Source of the DNA: an uncultured Bacillota bacterium
GTDB taxonomy: Bacteria; Bacillota; Clostridia; Peptostreptococcales; Anaerovoracaceae
Direction of reading: 5' to 3'
Assembly: GCA_949284065.1 (NCBI GenBank)
Contig: CASDUO010000014.1
Coordinates: forward strand, 1 to 35,794
DNA: 35,794 nt
Every line of letters begins with the position of its first letter. Position 1 is the first letter of the stretch. Shown piece after piece: positions 15,585 to 25,025 of this stretch. The notes under the pieces are model-generated. The model searched no databases, was not told the DNA's origin, and saw only the letters and a list, made by a program, of their open reading frames with translations. The position numbers and the translations under genes were made by a program.

Positions 15585-16904
15585 CTATTTATCCTTTTCA
15601 TCGCTTTTTGCGGTCTTTTCAGTTTCATCGCCTTCTTCCCCGTATATTTCTCTGCTTTCTACTTTCACGTTTATTTCCAGGGCCTTCCTGGGCGTAGCTT
15701 TCGTCACTTTGCAGTTGAGCACCTTGTTCCCGCTTTCATAGCTGAACACATCTCCTTTTTTCGGCAGCCTGTCCAAAGCGATGACCACCCATCCGTTTAC
15801 CGTATTGACCTCTTCCAGTTCTTCCTCTATGCCGAAGAAATCGAACACTTTGTCAAGGTTCGCATTGCACATTACTCTATAACTGCCGTTTTGCAGTTCC
15901 GTCACCTCTCTTGACATGACTACATCGTGCTCGTCGTATATTTCTCCGACCAGCTCTTCGATGATGTCCTCCATAGTCACAAGACCCTCTGTGCCTCCGT
16001 ATTCATCTACGATTATGGCGATATGGGTCTTCATGGCCTGCAGCCTCTTGAGCAGATCGGCTATCCTTATGGATGTGGCGACGAATACTACGGGTTTGAC
16101 GAAATCCGAGATCGTCCTGCCTGTCCCAACTATATAGTTGTGGAAATCTTTCTGGTTCAACACCCCTAAAATAGAATCCAGATCTTCATCGTACACCGGA
16201 AGCCTGGAGAATCCTGTCTCTCTGAAGACATCGGCCACTTCTTCCATAGTGGAATCTATATCCAACGCCTTGATATCCACCCTGGGCGTCATGACTTCCT
16301 CTGCCGTAAGTTCATTGAATTCTATGGCGTTCTGTATGAGCTCGCTCCGGTCGGCCTCCAGGATCCCTTCCGTCTCCGCTTCTTCTACGATGTTCTTCAA
16401 GTCCTCGTCGGTCACTCCCTTTTCACCGTCTATTTTGAAGATCTTGTACAACAGCTTTTTCCATCCCTTGAAAATGAAGTTGATCGGTTTGAGCAAAGTC
16501 ACCATAGCCGACGCGAAAGGTTGTGAAAACATCGCGAATCTTTCCGGAGCTCTTCCCGAAAGAGCATTGGGGGATATCTCCGCGAATACCAGTATTATGA
16601 GCACGATGACCACTACGGCCACTGCCAGGCCCCCTCGCCCGAGCATCCCGGTAAAAAATATATATGCCGCCAATGTGACGAAAATATTCACTGTGGTGTT
16701 GCATATGAGCATGGTCCAGTCCAGCTCCGGCTGTCTGTCCAAAAGTCCGTTGACCTTTTCGGCCCTCTTGTTGCCGTTCATAGCGAGGCTGCGGATCTTT
16801 GACCTGTTCAGGTTCTTATACGATGCATCTGTAGCAGAGATGAATCCTGAAATGAGCAGCAGACATATTATGATGATTATCATCAGCATATTGCTGATTT
16901 CCAT
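15585..16904 (-). CDS. Hemolysin-family (CorC/CNNM) membrane protein with CBS pair
   Basis: This 439-aa protein is a probable divalent-cation (Mg2+/Co2+) efflux or homeostasis transporter. The order is: CNNM membrane domain (residues ~1-180, opening EISNMLMIIIIICLLLISGF, with EISPNALSGR), the CBS pair (VMTPRVDIKALDID ... RLPVYDEDLDSILGVLNQKD; HIAIIVDEYGGTEGLVTMED), then a CorC/HlyC C-terminal domain (NTVNGWVVIALDRLPKKGD) and an acidic tail. Start chosen at 16904, behind GGAGGAG at good spacing; the longer frame from 16934 has no ribosome site. It is the first gene of the operon with secA and prfB. 'Hemolysin' is a historical family name; the exact ion is not shown. Confidence 0.92.
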   Translation of the reverse strand: MEISNMLMIIIIICLLLISGFISATDASYKNLNRSKIRSLAMNGNKRAEKVNGLLDRQPELDWTMLICNTTVNIFVTLAAYIFFTGMLGRGGLAVAVVVIVLIILVFAEISPNALSGRAPERFAMFSQPFASAMVTLLKPINFIFKGWKKLLYKIFKIDGEKGVTDEDLKNIVEEAETEGILEADRSELIQNAIEFNELTAEEVMTPRVDIKALDIDSTMEEVADVFRETGFSRLPVYDEDLDSILGVLNQKDFHNYIVGTGRTISDFVKPVVFVATSIRIADLLKRLQAMKTHIAIIVDEYGGTEGLVTMEDIIEELVGEIYDEHDVVMSREVTELQNGSYRVMCNANLDKVFDFFGIEEELEEVNTVNGWVVIALDRLPKKGDVFSYESGNKVLNCKVTKATPRKALEINVKVESREIYGEEGDETEKTAKSDEKDK

Positions 16905-16949
16905 ATTTTCTCCTCCAGCAAAAGAAATAAACATACCAAATCATGGTAT

Positions 16950-16979
16950 AGTATAACTTAACGCCATATCAAATTGCAA
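16950..16979 (-). promoter_or_regulatory. Promoter of the corC-like/secA/prfB operon
   Basis: -35 TTGCAA (16979-16974), 18-bp spacer, -10 TATACT (16955-16950). An overlapping alternative is TTGATA with TATACC at 16 bp. It is about 45 bases before the start codon and divergent from the promoter at 17017-17045. Confidence 0.6.
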
Positions 16980-17016
16980 ACATGTAGACGAATATTCATC
17001 ATATTTCAAAAAACTA

Positions 17017-17045
17017 TGGAAAATAAAACTTTTCTCTGATATACT
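17017..17045 (+). promoter_or_regulatory. Promoter of the polysaccharide deacetylase gene
   Basis: -35 TGGAAA (17017-17022), 17-bp spacer ending in TGA, -10 TATACT (17040-17045), giving an extended -10. It lies 62 bases before the ATG at 17107. Confidence 0.6.
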
Positions 17046-17106
17046 GACTCCGGGTGGGGTACTGTATTTTTATGAGATATGTATTTATTTTTCAAGGGGG
17101 GACGAA

Positions 17107-18621
17107 ATGACCAACAGATATGATCATCGCCGGGGAAAAACAGATCCTCCCAGGAAAAACGATTTCAGAAGCAATAAGAAGCACCGTATTCTGAAGCGCA
17201 GGAGGTTCGCCCTGTCTGTTTTGGTGCTGCTGATACTCATAATCACAGGAGCCATAGGGATATATTCCATAAGCACACATATCATGGACAACTACGACGA
17301 TGCTGAGGAATTCAACGAATTCGTCACCGATCACCGCGATGCGGCGGAACTGCCCCAGTGTTTTTCCAGCAATACGGATAAGATCCAATATGGAGACAAG
17401 CTTTCCACTGCGGTCAGGTTGCCGAAAACCAGAAACGCGGCTGTAAACAACGCCATGTCAGCTATGTCGGCATCCATGATCTCCGGATTCGAGAAAAAAT
17501 ACGCAAAAAGTGAAAAAGCCGCCCTTATGGTGGACTACGAAGGTTATATGACCGATGATGTCTACGGGATCGCTGTACACAAAGACATCTTCGAAGAGAA
17601 GGATGATGAGATGGTCATCGTCGATTCTCAGGTCTTCACGCGAAGTTTCGTGAAAAAGAGCGGTCGTGAGACCGGCGGCACGGCCCTGCTCAAGGACGGT
17701 TATAAGGATCAGCTTTCACAAGATATATTGGATGCCCTCACCGACGAGTACGGAGACGACCTTTCCAGCCATGCGAAAGAGCATGTTTCCGACACTTCTG
17801 AGAATCTCAACTCTTTCCTGCTGGCAGACAGCGGCGCCATATTCTATTTCGACGAAGGTACCGTCCTCAAGAAGGGTATGGGGTCCGCATCAGTCATTTT
17901 GGACATGTCAGTGATCGAGGATTTCCTGCAGGATGATCCTGCCGACGCCCCTGTAGATAAGAACAAACCCATGGTGGCTATCACATATGACGACGGCCTC
18001 AACGGTCCTCTGGAGGAAGAGCTGTTGGACTGCCTTGAGGAGAACGGCGCAGTAGCCACATTTTTCCTTTTGGGCACCAACGTAGCCAACGTATCCGATT
18101 CCGAAAATATCCTCAAGCGTATGCTGAAGCAGGGCTGCGAAATAGGCAATCATTCATACAGCCATCCCCAGCTTACCAAACTCTCACCAAAGGCTATAAG
18201 GGAACAGGCTGACAAGACCAACGATCTCATCGAGAAACTTTCCGGGGAGGTTCCTACCCTTTTCAGAGCTCCCTACGGTGCAAAGAACGACAAAGTCATA
18301 AAGACATACGATATGCCTGAAATAGGGTGGTCCTACGACTCGCTTGACTGGAAATACAGAGATCCGAAAAGAGAATTCAACGATATAAAATCTGCGGGGA
18401 ACCTTGACGGAGAGGTCCTGCTCTTCCATTCTATACACGAACCCTCTGTCGAGGCCAGCAAACTCATCATCCCATATCTGCGTGCCAGGGGATATCAGCT
18501 GGTGACCGTTTCAGAACTGGCGGAATACAGGTACGGTGTGACACTGGAAAACGGGAGATCCTACGGTCCCGACTTTTTCGATTTGGAAGACAGCGAAAAG
18601 ACCCCTGAGATATCTTACTGA
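17107..18621 (+). CDS. Membrane-anchored polysaccharide deacetylase (NodB domain, PdaC-like)
   Basis: This 504-aa protein has a basic cytosolic N-terminus and one membrane helix (residues ~38-60), so the rest is outside. Residues ~95-285 look like an RsiV/DUF3298-type domain, as in PdaC-like peptidoglycan deacetylases. The NodB domain follows: ITYDDG (usual TFDDG; metal and catalytic Asp kept) near 292, HSYSHP near 349, RAPYG near 388, SYDSLDW near 408 and LLFHSIH near 440. It likely removes acetyl groups from peptidoglycan or another cell-wall glycan. Start: ATG behind a GGGGGGA site. It is alone on the plus strand, and its stop overlaps the end of scpB by 7 bases tail to tail. Substrate not determined. 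Confidence 0.9.
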   Translation: MTNRYDHRRGKTDPPRKNDFRSNKKHRILKRRRFALSVLVLLILIITGAIGIYSISTHIMDNYDDAEEFNEFVTDHRDAAELPQCFSSNTDKIQYGDKLSTAVRLPKTRNAAVNNAMSAMSASMISGFEKKYAKSEKAALMVDYEGYMTDDVYGIAVHKDIFEEKDDEMVIVDSQVFTRSFVKKSGRETGGTALLKDGYKDQLSQDILDALTDEYGDDLSSHAKEHVSDTSENLNSFLLADSGAIFYFDEGTVLKKGMGSASVILDMSVIEDFLQDDPADAPVDKNKPMVAITYDDGLNGPLEEELLDCLEENGAVATFFLLGTNVANVSDSENILKRMLKQGCEIGNHSYSHPQLTKLSPKAIREQADKTNDLIEKLSGEVPTLFRAPYGAKNDKVIKTYDMPEIGWSYDSLDWKYRDPKREFNDIKSAGNLDGEVLLFHSIHEPSVEASKLIIPYLRARGYQLVTVSELAEYRYGVTLENGRSYGPDFFDLEDSEKTPEISY

Positions 18622-19214
18622 CCGGTCTCGCCGGGCACCTCTATGGACATCTGATTGATATCCACTTCGCTCATAGCCTCTTCATCCACCTCGATAGCCC
18701 TCTCTATATCTTCGATCTCGGGGAGGTCTTTCAGTGTTTCGAATCCGAAGTTTTTGAGGAACACATCTGTAGTGCCGTAAAGTATGGGGCGGCCTATGCC
18801 TGCGGATCGGCCCTTTTCCTCAACCAGTCCCTTGTTTGCCAGACCTTCCATCACACGATCGCACTTTATGCCCCTTATGGCGTCGATCTCTCCTTTAGTG
18901 ATGGGCTGTCTGTAAGCCACTATGGCAAGGACCTCAAGGGCTGCCTGTGAGAGTTTTCTCTTTTTCACAGGCGTGCAGAGCCTCTCTATATATTCGGCGT
19001 TTTCTTCCGCAGTAACGATATGATAGCTTTTGTCCACTTTTCTGATACGTATCCCGCTTTCTCTGTCCTCATACTCACGGCGGAGCTCTTCGAAGACCGT
19101 GACCGCCTCTTTTTCGCTTATATTGAACACCTCGCCGGCAGTCTTTGCCGCCAGAGGCTCTCCCCATATGAACATCATGGATTCAAATGCTGATTTTATC
19201 GTTTTATTTTCCAT
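18615..19214 (-). CDS. scpB: Segregation and condensation protein B
   Basis: This 199-aa winged-helix kleisin-associated protein of the Smc-ScpA-ScpB condensin, needed for chromosome compaction and segregation, is recognised by KLSQAALEVLAIVAYRQPIT, IDAIRGIKCDRVMEGLANKG, and GRPILYGTTDVFLKNFGF. Start chosen at 19214 (MENKTIKSAFESMMF) with GAGG six bases upstream, 7 bases after the scpA stop; a longer frame from 19277 would overlap scpA heavily. The acidic C-terminus (MSEVDINQMSIEVPGETGQ) is ordinary. The end overlaps the convergent deacetylase gene by 7 bases, with no terminator visible between them. Confidence 0.96.
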   Translation of the reverse strand: MENKTIKSAFESMMFIWGEPLAAKTAGEVFNISEKEAVTVFEELRREYEDRESGIRIRKVDKSYHIVTAEENAEYIERLCTPVKKRKLSQAALEVLAIVAYRQPITKGEIDAIRGIKCDRVMEGLANKGLVEEKGRSAGIGRPILYGTTDVFLKNFGFETLKDLPEIEDIERAIEVDEEAMSEVDINQMSIEVPGETGQ

Positions 19215-19221
19215 TTTCGCC

Positions 19222-20031
19222 TCACATATCCTTGATTTTTGCTTCACTTTGACCGTCGCTGCCGCCGTTTTCCTCAATGGTTATTTCCCGGTCTATATTC
19301 TGTCCTGCTCTGATGTCGATAGGGCCGAAATTCTTTTTCTGGCTTGCTATGAGCCTCTGTTGTTTTATCATCTCCAGCATGGACGCGAAGGACAGAGCAA
19401 CATCGTACAAATCTCCCGGATCTTTTACCGTATCTTCGAAGCTTATGACTTTATTCTTGTCATCTGCGAATATCCCGGTTATCTGTCCCATTTTTTCCTC
19501 GGCGCTTTCTCTCTGCCTTCGGACTCTCTCATAATTACGCCTGACTTCGTCTATCTTCCTCTTTTTCGTCAGGAATTCGTCAAATGCCTCTACGAACTTG
19601 CCCAGGCTGAGTACGAGATATTCATCCGGTTCCTGAGAGAATTGGGAAATATCCTCTCTCGGTTTTTCGAATATCCTCCTGCTCCGGGTCTCCCCTTCTT
19701 CCAGAAATGCAGCTGCATTCTTGAAACGCTTGTATTCCAACAGTTTTTCCACGAGCTGGGTCCTGGGATCCTCCATGGCCCCGTCTTCGCTCCCCGGTTC
19801 GGTCCTGGGCAGCAGCATCCTGGATTTTATATCTATCAACGTGGCCGCAAGCACCATGAACTCAGAGGACAAAGCCACATCGGTCTTCTTTATCTCCTCT
19901 ACATATTCAAGGTATTGAGCCGTTATTTCCGACACCTTTATGTCATATATATCCATGCGGGCACTTTCTATAAGATATACCAGCAGATCGAAAGGCCCTT
20001 CAAAGATATTGAGTTTTACTTTGTATCCCAT
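19222..20031 (-). CDS. scpA: Segregation and condensation protein A (kleisin)
   Basis: This 269-aa kleisin bridges the Smc heads and binds ScpB. The conserved opening YKVKLNIFEGPFDLLVYLIE and the following DIYDIKVSEITAQYLEY identify it. The central region is charged and helical (~90-190), and the C-terminus holds the winged-helix part (DLYDVALSFASMLEMIKQQR). Start: ATG 20031, with GAGGAG about ten bases upstream. scpB follows after 7 bases. A 101-base gap without features separates it from mtnA upstream. Confidence 0.96.
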   Translation of the reverse strand: MGYKVKLNIFEGPFDLLVYLIESARMDIYDIKVSEITAQYLEYVEEIKKTDVALSSEFMVLAATLIDIKSRMLLPRTEPGSEDGAMEDPRTQLVEKLLEYKRFKNAAAFLEEGETRSRRIFEKPREDISQFSQEPDEYLVLSLGKFVEAFDEFLTKKRKIDEVRRNYERVRRQRESAEEKMGQITGIFADDKNKVISFEDTVKDPGDLYDVALSFASMLEMIKQQRLIASQKKNFGPIDIRAGQNIDREITIEENGGSDGQSEAKIKDM

Positions 20032-20132
20032 TTATCCTGCTCCTCACCGGGAGATTATATTACATATACATCCAAAGCTCAACCGTCATAGCGTTTTTAC
20101 CGTGTTCCTCTTCTTGTGCATGTGCCCATGCT

Positions 20133-21278
20133 TTATTCGAACAATCTCTTCAGATTCTCGTCAAAGGGAGGATATACCACGCCTTTCTCCGTCACCACGG
20201 CGGTAATATACCTGTTTTCTGTCACATCGAAAGCCGGATTGAAAGTTTTTATCCCCTCCGGTGCCATTCTTTCCTCATACCACATGGAACATATTTCATC
20301 TCCGTCCCTTTCTTCTATCCTTATATCTTCTCCCGCAGGAGTGGACAGGTCTATGGTGGATTTAGGAGCGAACATGAAGAAGGGTATTCCCAGCTCCTTT
20401 GCCATAACTGCCAGAGCCGCCGTGCCTATCTTGTTGGCTCCGTCACCGTTTGCGGCCATCCTGTCACACCCTACGACTACGGCATGGGGCTTTTCCTTTT
20501 TCAAAACGCTGTAAGCCATGTCATCACATATGAGGGTCACGTCTATCCCGGCCCTTGCAAGCTCCCAGCACGTGAGACGGGCGCCCTGAAGCAGCGGCCG
20601 GGTCTCGTCGGAAAATACCCTTACTCCATACCCCTTCTCCGCAGCCAGATAAACAGGCGCAAGGCACGTTCCGTATCCCGCCGTTGCCAGCGCCCCTGCA
20701 TTACAGTGAGTCAGCACCGTGATAGGCTGTTGATCTTCAGGTCCTTTTTCTCCTGCACCCTTCCTCGCCGATATCTCCGTCAGAAGTCTCAGTCCGTACT
20801 CCCCCATGGCCCTGCAGCTCTCTTCATCCTCCCGCCTTATGGCGTGAGCCTCTTTCAAAAGCTCTTCTTTCAGGTATCCTTCTTCCTGCCTCCACGAAGG
20901 ACCGAAACAGAGGCCGTCACCTATGGAAAGGAGTTTTTTCTCCATCCTTTCAAGGGCCCATGCCAGATTCACAGCTGTAGGCCTCGACGATATCAAATAA
21001 TCTTTTACATCCGAAAATTCTTTCCTGAACTGATCATATGAACATGTGTGGCTTTTTTCCATGGACACGCATATACCGTATGCCGCACAGACTCCTATAG
21101 CCGGCGCTCCTCGCACTTTCAGCTTTTTTACGGCATCCCAGACGTCGTGGCTGTTCTCCAGGACTATCCACTTTTCTCTGGCCGGAAGTTCGGTCTGATC
21201 CAGTATTATGAGCTTTCCTTCTTCATATTTTACCGGTGTTATTCTTTCTTTCTCCATTTTTTCTTTACCTTTACCCAT
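20133..21278 (-). CDS. mtnA: S-methyl-5-thioribose-1-phosphate isomerase
   Basis: This 381-aa enzyme converts methylthioribose-1-phosphate to methylthioribulose-1-phosphate in methionine salvage (or a related 5-deoxyribose/DHAP shunt). eIF2B-like fold signatures: VRGAPAIGVCAAYG, LTHCNAGALATAGYGTCL with the catalytic Cys, DETRPLLQGARLTCWEL, and VVGCDRMAANGDGANKIGT with the catalytic Asp, then FAPKSTIDL. Start 21278 follows a GGGGGAAGGG site; a Met at 21257 is possible and better matches family N-termini. No other salvage gene (mtnK, mtnB) is nearby. It lies downstream of a probable terminator and before scpA, so co-transcription with scpAB is possible. Confidence 0.93.
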   Translation of the reverse strand: MGKGKEKMEKERITPVKYEEGKLIILDQTELPAREKWIVLENSHDVWDAVKKLKVRGAPAIGVCAAYGICVSMEKSHTCSYDQFRKEFSDVKDYLISSRPTAVNLAWALERMEKKLLSIGDGLCFGPSWRQEEGYLKEELLKEAHAIRREDEESCRAMGEYGLRLLTEISARKGAGEKGPEDQQPITVLTHCNAGALATAGYGTCLAPVYLAAEKGYGVRVFSDETRPLLQGARLTCWELARAGIDVTLICDDMAYSVLKKEKPHAVVVGCDRMAANGDGANKIGTAALAVMAKELGIPFFMFAPKSTIDLSTPAGEDIRIEERDGDEICSMWYEERMAPEGIKTFNPAFDVTENRYITAVVTEKGVVYPPFDENLKRLFE

Positions 21279-21326
21279 ATCCTTCCCTTCCCCCTTTTTA
21301 CATCCTGACCTTTATCTATGCCACCA

Positions 21327-21359
21327 ACAAAAGGACGCCGCACATGGAGAAGCGGCGTC
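21327..21359 (-). terminator. Probable terminator after the DUF1292 gene
   Basis: GACGCCGC (21334-21341) pairs perfectly with GCGGCGTC (21352-21359) around a 10-base loop. On the minus strand CC then four T follow. It lies 24 bases past the DUF1292 stop. The T run is short, so read-through into mtnA is likely. Confidence 0.65.
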
Positions 21360-21382
21360 ATGTCCACTGTGTATTTTTTATC

Positions 21383-21670
21383 TCAGTTCTGCACTTCCTG
21401 TTCTTCCGACGCCATCAGAGCTTCGAATTCTCTCGTGGCCTTCTCGAATTCATCGTCATCAAGATCTAAAAGCTCGAACTCATCTTCACCTACTTCGTTA
21501 TATCCGTAGATATATACATCATCGCTCTCGTCATTGGGGATCAGTGCGATATAGTCCTTTCCGCCACAATCGAACACTCCCATTATTTCACACTCCAGCT
21601 CTGTCCCGTCGTCGAATTCCAAAGTTATCACATCGGTTTCTTCTTCCTGCGGTCTGTTGTTATTAGCCAT
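21383..21670 (-). CDS. DUF1292 family protein (YrzB-like)
   Basis: This 95-aa, very acidic protein of the DUF1292/UPF0473 family has no established function. The typical pattern is visible: VITLEFDDGTELECEIMGVF, DYIALIPND, then VYIYGYNEVGEDEFELLDL and a helical acidic tail. In many Firmicutes it lies near yrrK and alaS; here it follows uvrC by 35 bases in the same direction and precedes a terminator. Start: ATG 21670 behind AAAAAGGAGAAAAA. Cytosolic, no membrane segment. Confidence 0.9.
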   Translation of the reverse strand: MANNNRPQEEETDVITLEFDDGTELECEIMGVFDCGGKDYIALIPNDESDDVYIYGYNEVGEDEFELLDLDDDEFEKATREFEALMASEEQEVQN

Positions 21671-21705
21671 ATTTTTTCTCCTTTTTCAAATTTACGCTAA
21701 ATATA

Positions 21706-23580
21706 TCATTTATGGTCAAAAAAATCAATGATCGCATCAGCGTTCTTATCGGTTATCCCTCTTACCTCCTTCAGCTGTTCCCTGTCTGCGCTTTTTATCG
21801 CCTCTATGCTCTTGAAATGAGCCAGCAGGGCATTCCTCTTGACTTTGCCGATACCGGGTATCTCGTCCAGAGCTGACGTCATGGTCCTTCCCTTCCTCAG
21901 GCCCCGATGGTACTCTATGGCGAAACGATGGACCTCTTCCTGTATGTTGCCCATGTATTTGAAAAGCAGGGGCCTTTCCTTCAGATCTATCTCCTCATAA
22001 GAGTCTCCTTTGGGATATACCAGGGTCCTGGTCCTGTGACCGTCGCCCTTGGCCATGCCTGCCACCGCTATATCCTTTTTCATGACATCCAGCACTTTTT
22101 TCACCGATGCCACATGGCCCTTTCCTCCGTCTATGAGGATGAGGTCCGGCATGAGGGAAAATCCCTCATCCCCGTCTTCTGCACGTTTGAGCCGTCTGTA
22201 CAGCATCTCCACCATGGCTCCGTAATCGTCTGAGTTGCCCACAGTCCTTATCTTGAATCTCCTGTAGGATTTTTTATCCGGCTTCCCTCCCTGGAAGACC
22301 ACCATTCCTCCCACTGTGTCCACACCGTTGGTGTTGGAAATATCATATGCCTCGATACGGTGCGCGGGTATCTTGTCTCCCGGGTCTCTTGTCTCGTTTC
22401 CTATGCCTCTCATGTCCGAAAGCAGTTTCTCGATCTCTTCGCCTATTTCCTTTTCTCTCTCTTTCCTGCTCTCCGCTCTGTACCTTATCATTTCCCTGGC
22501 TTGTTCTACATCCTTTTGCGCCATCTCCATCAAGGCCCGTTTTTCGCCCCTCTGCGGCACATATATCCTCACTTTGCGGCCCTCTATATCGGAAAGATAT
22601 TTTTCCAGCATCTCCCTGTCCGGCACCTCGGATCCCACCAATATATCTCCGGGGATCTCTCCGCCGTCCTCATAGTACTGCCTTATGAACTCTCCTGCTG
22701 CCTCTCCCGGCCCTACGGTCGTCTCGCTTTTCAACACATAGCCCTCTCTTCCCGTCAGCTTTCCTCCACGCACGAAGAACAAGGCCGTATCGACTTTGCC
22801 TTTTCCCCCGTCGCATATTATGAGATCCATGTCTCTCCTGTCCTTGAGCACCACTCTCTGCCTGTCAGCCAGGCTTCTTGACGCCTGCAGATAGTCCCTG
22901 TATGAGGCTGCCTTTTCGTAATCCAAAGCCTCGGCGGCCTCTTCCATCCTCTCCTTCAGATATTCCTCCAAGCTGGTGTTCTTTCCATTCAGGAACCCCT
23001 CGATGGATCCTATGCGTTCCAGGTACTCTTCCCTTTCGACCTTCCCGGTGCACACTCCGTCACACCGGTTTATATGATAATTCAGGCAAGGTCTCGCACC
23101 TTCGGGAAAATTTGCAGCTGAGCACTGCTTGAGCCTGTATACTCTGTTGAGCAGATCTATCATCATGTTCACCGCTCCTACATCGCTGTAGGGGCCGAAA
23201 TATTTTTCCCCTTCTTTTCCTGTCATCCTGGTCTTCATGAGGCGCGGATATTTTTCTCCCACGGTTATTTTGATATAGGGGTACGACTTGTCGTCTCTGA
23301 GCAGGATATTGTACTTGGGTCTGTGTTTTTTTATCAGGTTGCTTTCAAGTATGAATGCCTCCATCTCCGTGGCGCAGCTGATGTACTCGAACTCGGATAT
23401 CTGCCCCACCATAGCACGGACTTTTATATCCATATTTTTGGACGACTGGAAATACTGGCGCACACGGTTGCGGAGAGAGACTGCCTTCCCCACGTATATG
23501 ATGTTCCCCATTCCATCCTTGTGAATATAAACTCCCGGACTGTCCGGGAGCTGTTTCAGGTTCTTCTGTATATCAAACAT
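21706..23580 (-). CDS. uvrC: Excinuclease ABC subunit C
   Basis: UvrC is the nuclease of nucleotide excision repair, making both cuts around a lesion. Domains in order: GIY-YIG (SPGVYIHKDGMGNIIYVGKA) at the N-terminus, UVR helix pair (EAAEALDYEKAASYRDYLQA) near 210, RNase H-like nuclease (IEAYDISNTNGVDTVGGMVV; DLILIDGGKGH) near 400-490, and two helix-hairpin-helix motifs (EIPGIGKVKRNALLAHF; EVRGITDKNADAIIDFF) at the end. The ATG at 23580 comes two bases after the carboxypeptidase stop, suggesting translational coupling (624 aa). A TTG at 23595, three bases after AAGGAG, would add five residues. No defects. Confidence 0.96.
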   Translation of the reverse strand: MFDIQKNLKQLPDSPGVYIHKDGMGNIIYVGKAVSLRNRVRQYFQSSKNMDIKVRAMVGQISEFEYISCATEMEAFILESNLIKKHRPKYNILLRDDKSYPYIKITVGEKYPRLMKTRMTGKEGEKYFGPYSDVGAVNMMIDLLNRVYRLKQCSAANFPEGARPCLNYHINRCDGVCTGKVEREEYLERIGSIEGFLNGKNTSLEEYLKERMEEAAEALDYEKAASYRDYLQASRSLADRQRVVLKDRRDMDLIICDGGKGKVDTALFFVRGGKLTGREGYVLKSETTVGPGEAAGEFIRQYYEDGGEIPGDILVGSEVPDREMLEKYLSDIEGRKVRIYVPQRGEKRALMEMAQKDVEQAREMIRYRAESRKEREKEIGEEIEKLLSDMRGIGNETRDPGDKIPAHRIEAYDISNTNGVDTVGGMVVFQGGKPDKKSYRRFKIRTVGNSDDYGAMVEMLYRRLKRAEDGDEGFSLMPDLILIDGGKGHVASVKKVLDVMKKDIAVAGMAKGDGHRTRTLVYPKGDSYEEIDLKERPLLFKYMGNIQEEVHRFAIEYHRGLRKGRTMTSALDEIPGIGKVKRNALLAHFKSIEAIKSADREQLKEVRGITDKNADAIIDFFDHK

Positions 23581-23582
23581 GG

Positions 23583-25025
23583 CTAAAACGGCCAATCTCT
23601 CCTTCTTTTTGCTTCAGCTTTCCTGGCCTCCTCCCGTTCTCTGCGTATACGCTCCGCTTCCTTTCTTCTTCGTCGTTCTCTCTCTTTCTTTTTTGCCCTC
23701 ACGTTCATAACGATGAAAGCCACTATCAGTATAAGGACTACCGCTGCGACCACTATCATCGTCAGATCGCTTATACCCAAAAGTGTCCACGGTCCCCAGC
23801 CTTCTTCTACAGACTCGGCTATGACCACATCTGTTTCCCCTACTTTTTCATCGCCCTCATAGAGTATCACCGTACCCACCTTGGTCCCCTTGCTTACGGG
23901 AGCTGTCACATCCTCATCTATCTCTACCTGGTAATCGGCAAGACCTGCATCGGCCTCCTTAGGCAGGGTCACATAGGCTCCCAGGGGCACGATGCCGTCC
24001 ACCTTCGTCTTATGTCCGCCTTTCACCCTCACCTTATCTGCTGTTTCTCCCGGAGCCAGCAGCTTCTCCGAATACCATTTGGAATATCCGTATTCCAAAA
24101 GCTCTATGCTGTCCTCATATCTCGCCTCATCATCAGGTGTGTCCAGTATGACAGTCATGAATTCACCGCTGTCTCTTGACACGGCAGCCACCAGGCAATA
24201 CCCGGAACTGCTCACTAATCCCGTCTTCACACCTATAGTGCCTTTATACTTGGGACACCTTTTTTCTCCATAAACCTCTATCTCCGTTTTGCGGTCATAG
24301 AGCATCCTGTTGGTGTTTTCAAATGTCCTCTTTTCACTTTTATTGGTGGCCTCTACGGTGATCTCTTCCTTCTTCACGATCTTCCTTATGAAATCCTGAT
24401 CCATTGCGGCCTTTGCTATATATGTCATGTCCCTGGCCGTAACATAGTGATCTCCCGAATTGGTCAGTCCGTTGACACTGATAAAGGACGAATCCTCACA
24501 TCCCAGCTCCCGGGCCTTTTTGTTCATCGCCTCGAGGAAAGCTTCCTCGCTTCCCGAAATATGTATGGCCAAAGCGACGGCTGCGTCATTTGCGGAATAC
24601 ACCAGCATGCATTCCATCAATTCCTTTACGGAAAACTTTTCCCCCGACTGCAGCGCCATATTGTTTCCCGTTATCCCCGTAGCTGCCGGATCCACAGTCA
24701 CCTCTTCCGAAAGATCTTTGCAATTATCCAGGACTACGATAGCCGTCAGAAGTTTGGTCAGACTCGCCGGACTTTTTTTCTTGTCTATGTTCTTTCCGTA
24801 AAGGATCGTGCCGGTGTTCGCATCTATAAGTGCCGCAGAGACACATTCCAGTTCGGGTTCTTCAGATATGGCAAACACTGTGGCAGGCATGAACTGCGCT
24901 GCCATGAACACCGTCATCAGGAGCACCGCCGCTCCCCTCTTTATCCTTGCTGCTCGTTTCATGTTCGGAACCATGTTTTTTCGTTTCAGTTTTCCCTTCC
25001 CGGCAGGGAAATCGTCACCTGTCAC
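23583..25025 (-). CDS. D-alanyl-D-alanine carboxypeptidase (DacF/PBP5 family)
   Basis: This S11-family penicillin-binding protein trims the terminal D-Ala of peptidoglycan stem peptides outside the membrane. All three active-site motifs are present: SxxK in SPASLTKLLTA (~residue 87), SxN in YSANDA (~142), and KTG in IGVKTGLVSSSG. A signal peptide starts at Met22 (MKRAARIKRGAAVLLMTVF to ATVFA). A PBP5 C-terminal domain follows (~330-410), then a membrane helix (LTMIVVAAVVLILIVAFIV) instead of the usual amphipathic anchor, and an Arg/Lys/Glu-rich cytosolic tail of about 35 residues. The GTG start at 25025 overlaps the stop of the upstream mutase gene as GTGA; Met18 or Met22 are alternatives. 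Confidence 0.93.
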   Translation of the reverse strand: MTGDDFPAGKGKLKRKNMVPNMKRAARIKRGAAVLLMTVFMAAQFMPATVFAISEEPELECVSAALIDANTGTILYGKNIDKKKSPASLTKLLTAIVVLDNCKDLSEEVTVDPAATGITGNNMALQSGEKFSVKELMECMLVYSANDAAVALAIHISGSEEAFLEAMNKKARELGCEDSSFISVNGLTNSGDHYVTARDMTYIAKAAMDQDFIRKIVKKEEITVEATNKSEKRTFENTNRMLYDRKTEIEVYGEKRCPKYKGTIGVKTGLVSSSGYCLVAAVSRDSGEFMTVILDTPDDEARYEDSIELLEYGYSKWYSEKLLAPGETADKVRVKGGHKTKVDGIVPLGAYVTLPKEADAGLADYQVEIDEDVTAPVSKGTKVGTVILYEGDEKVGETDVVIAESVEEGWGPWTLLGISDLTMIVVAAVVLILIVAFIVMNVRAKKKERERRRRKEAERIRREREEARKAEAKRRRDWPF

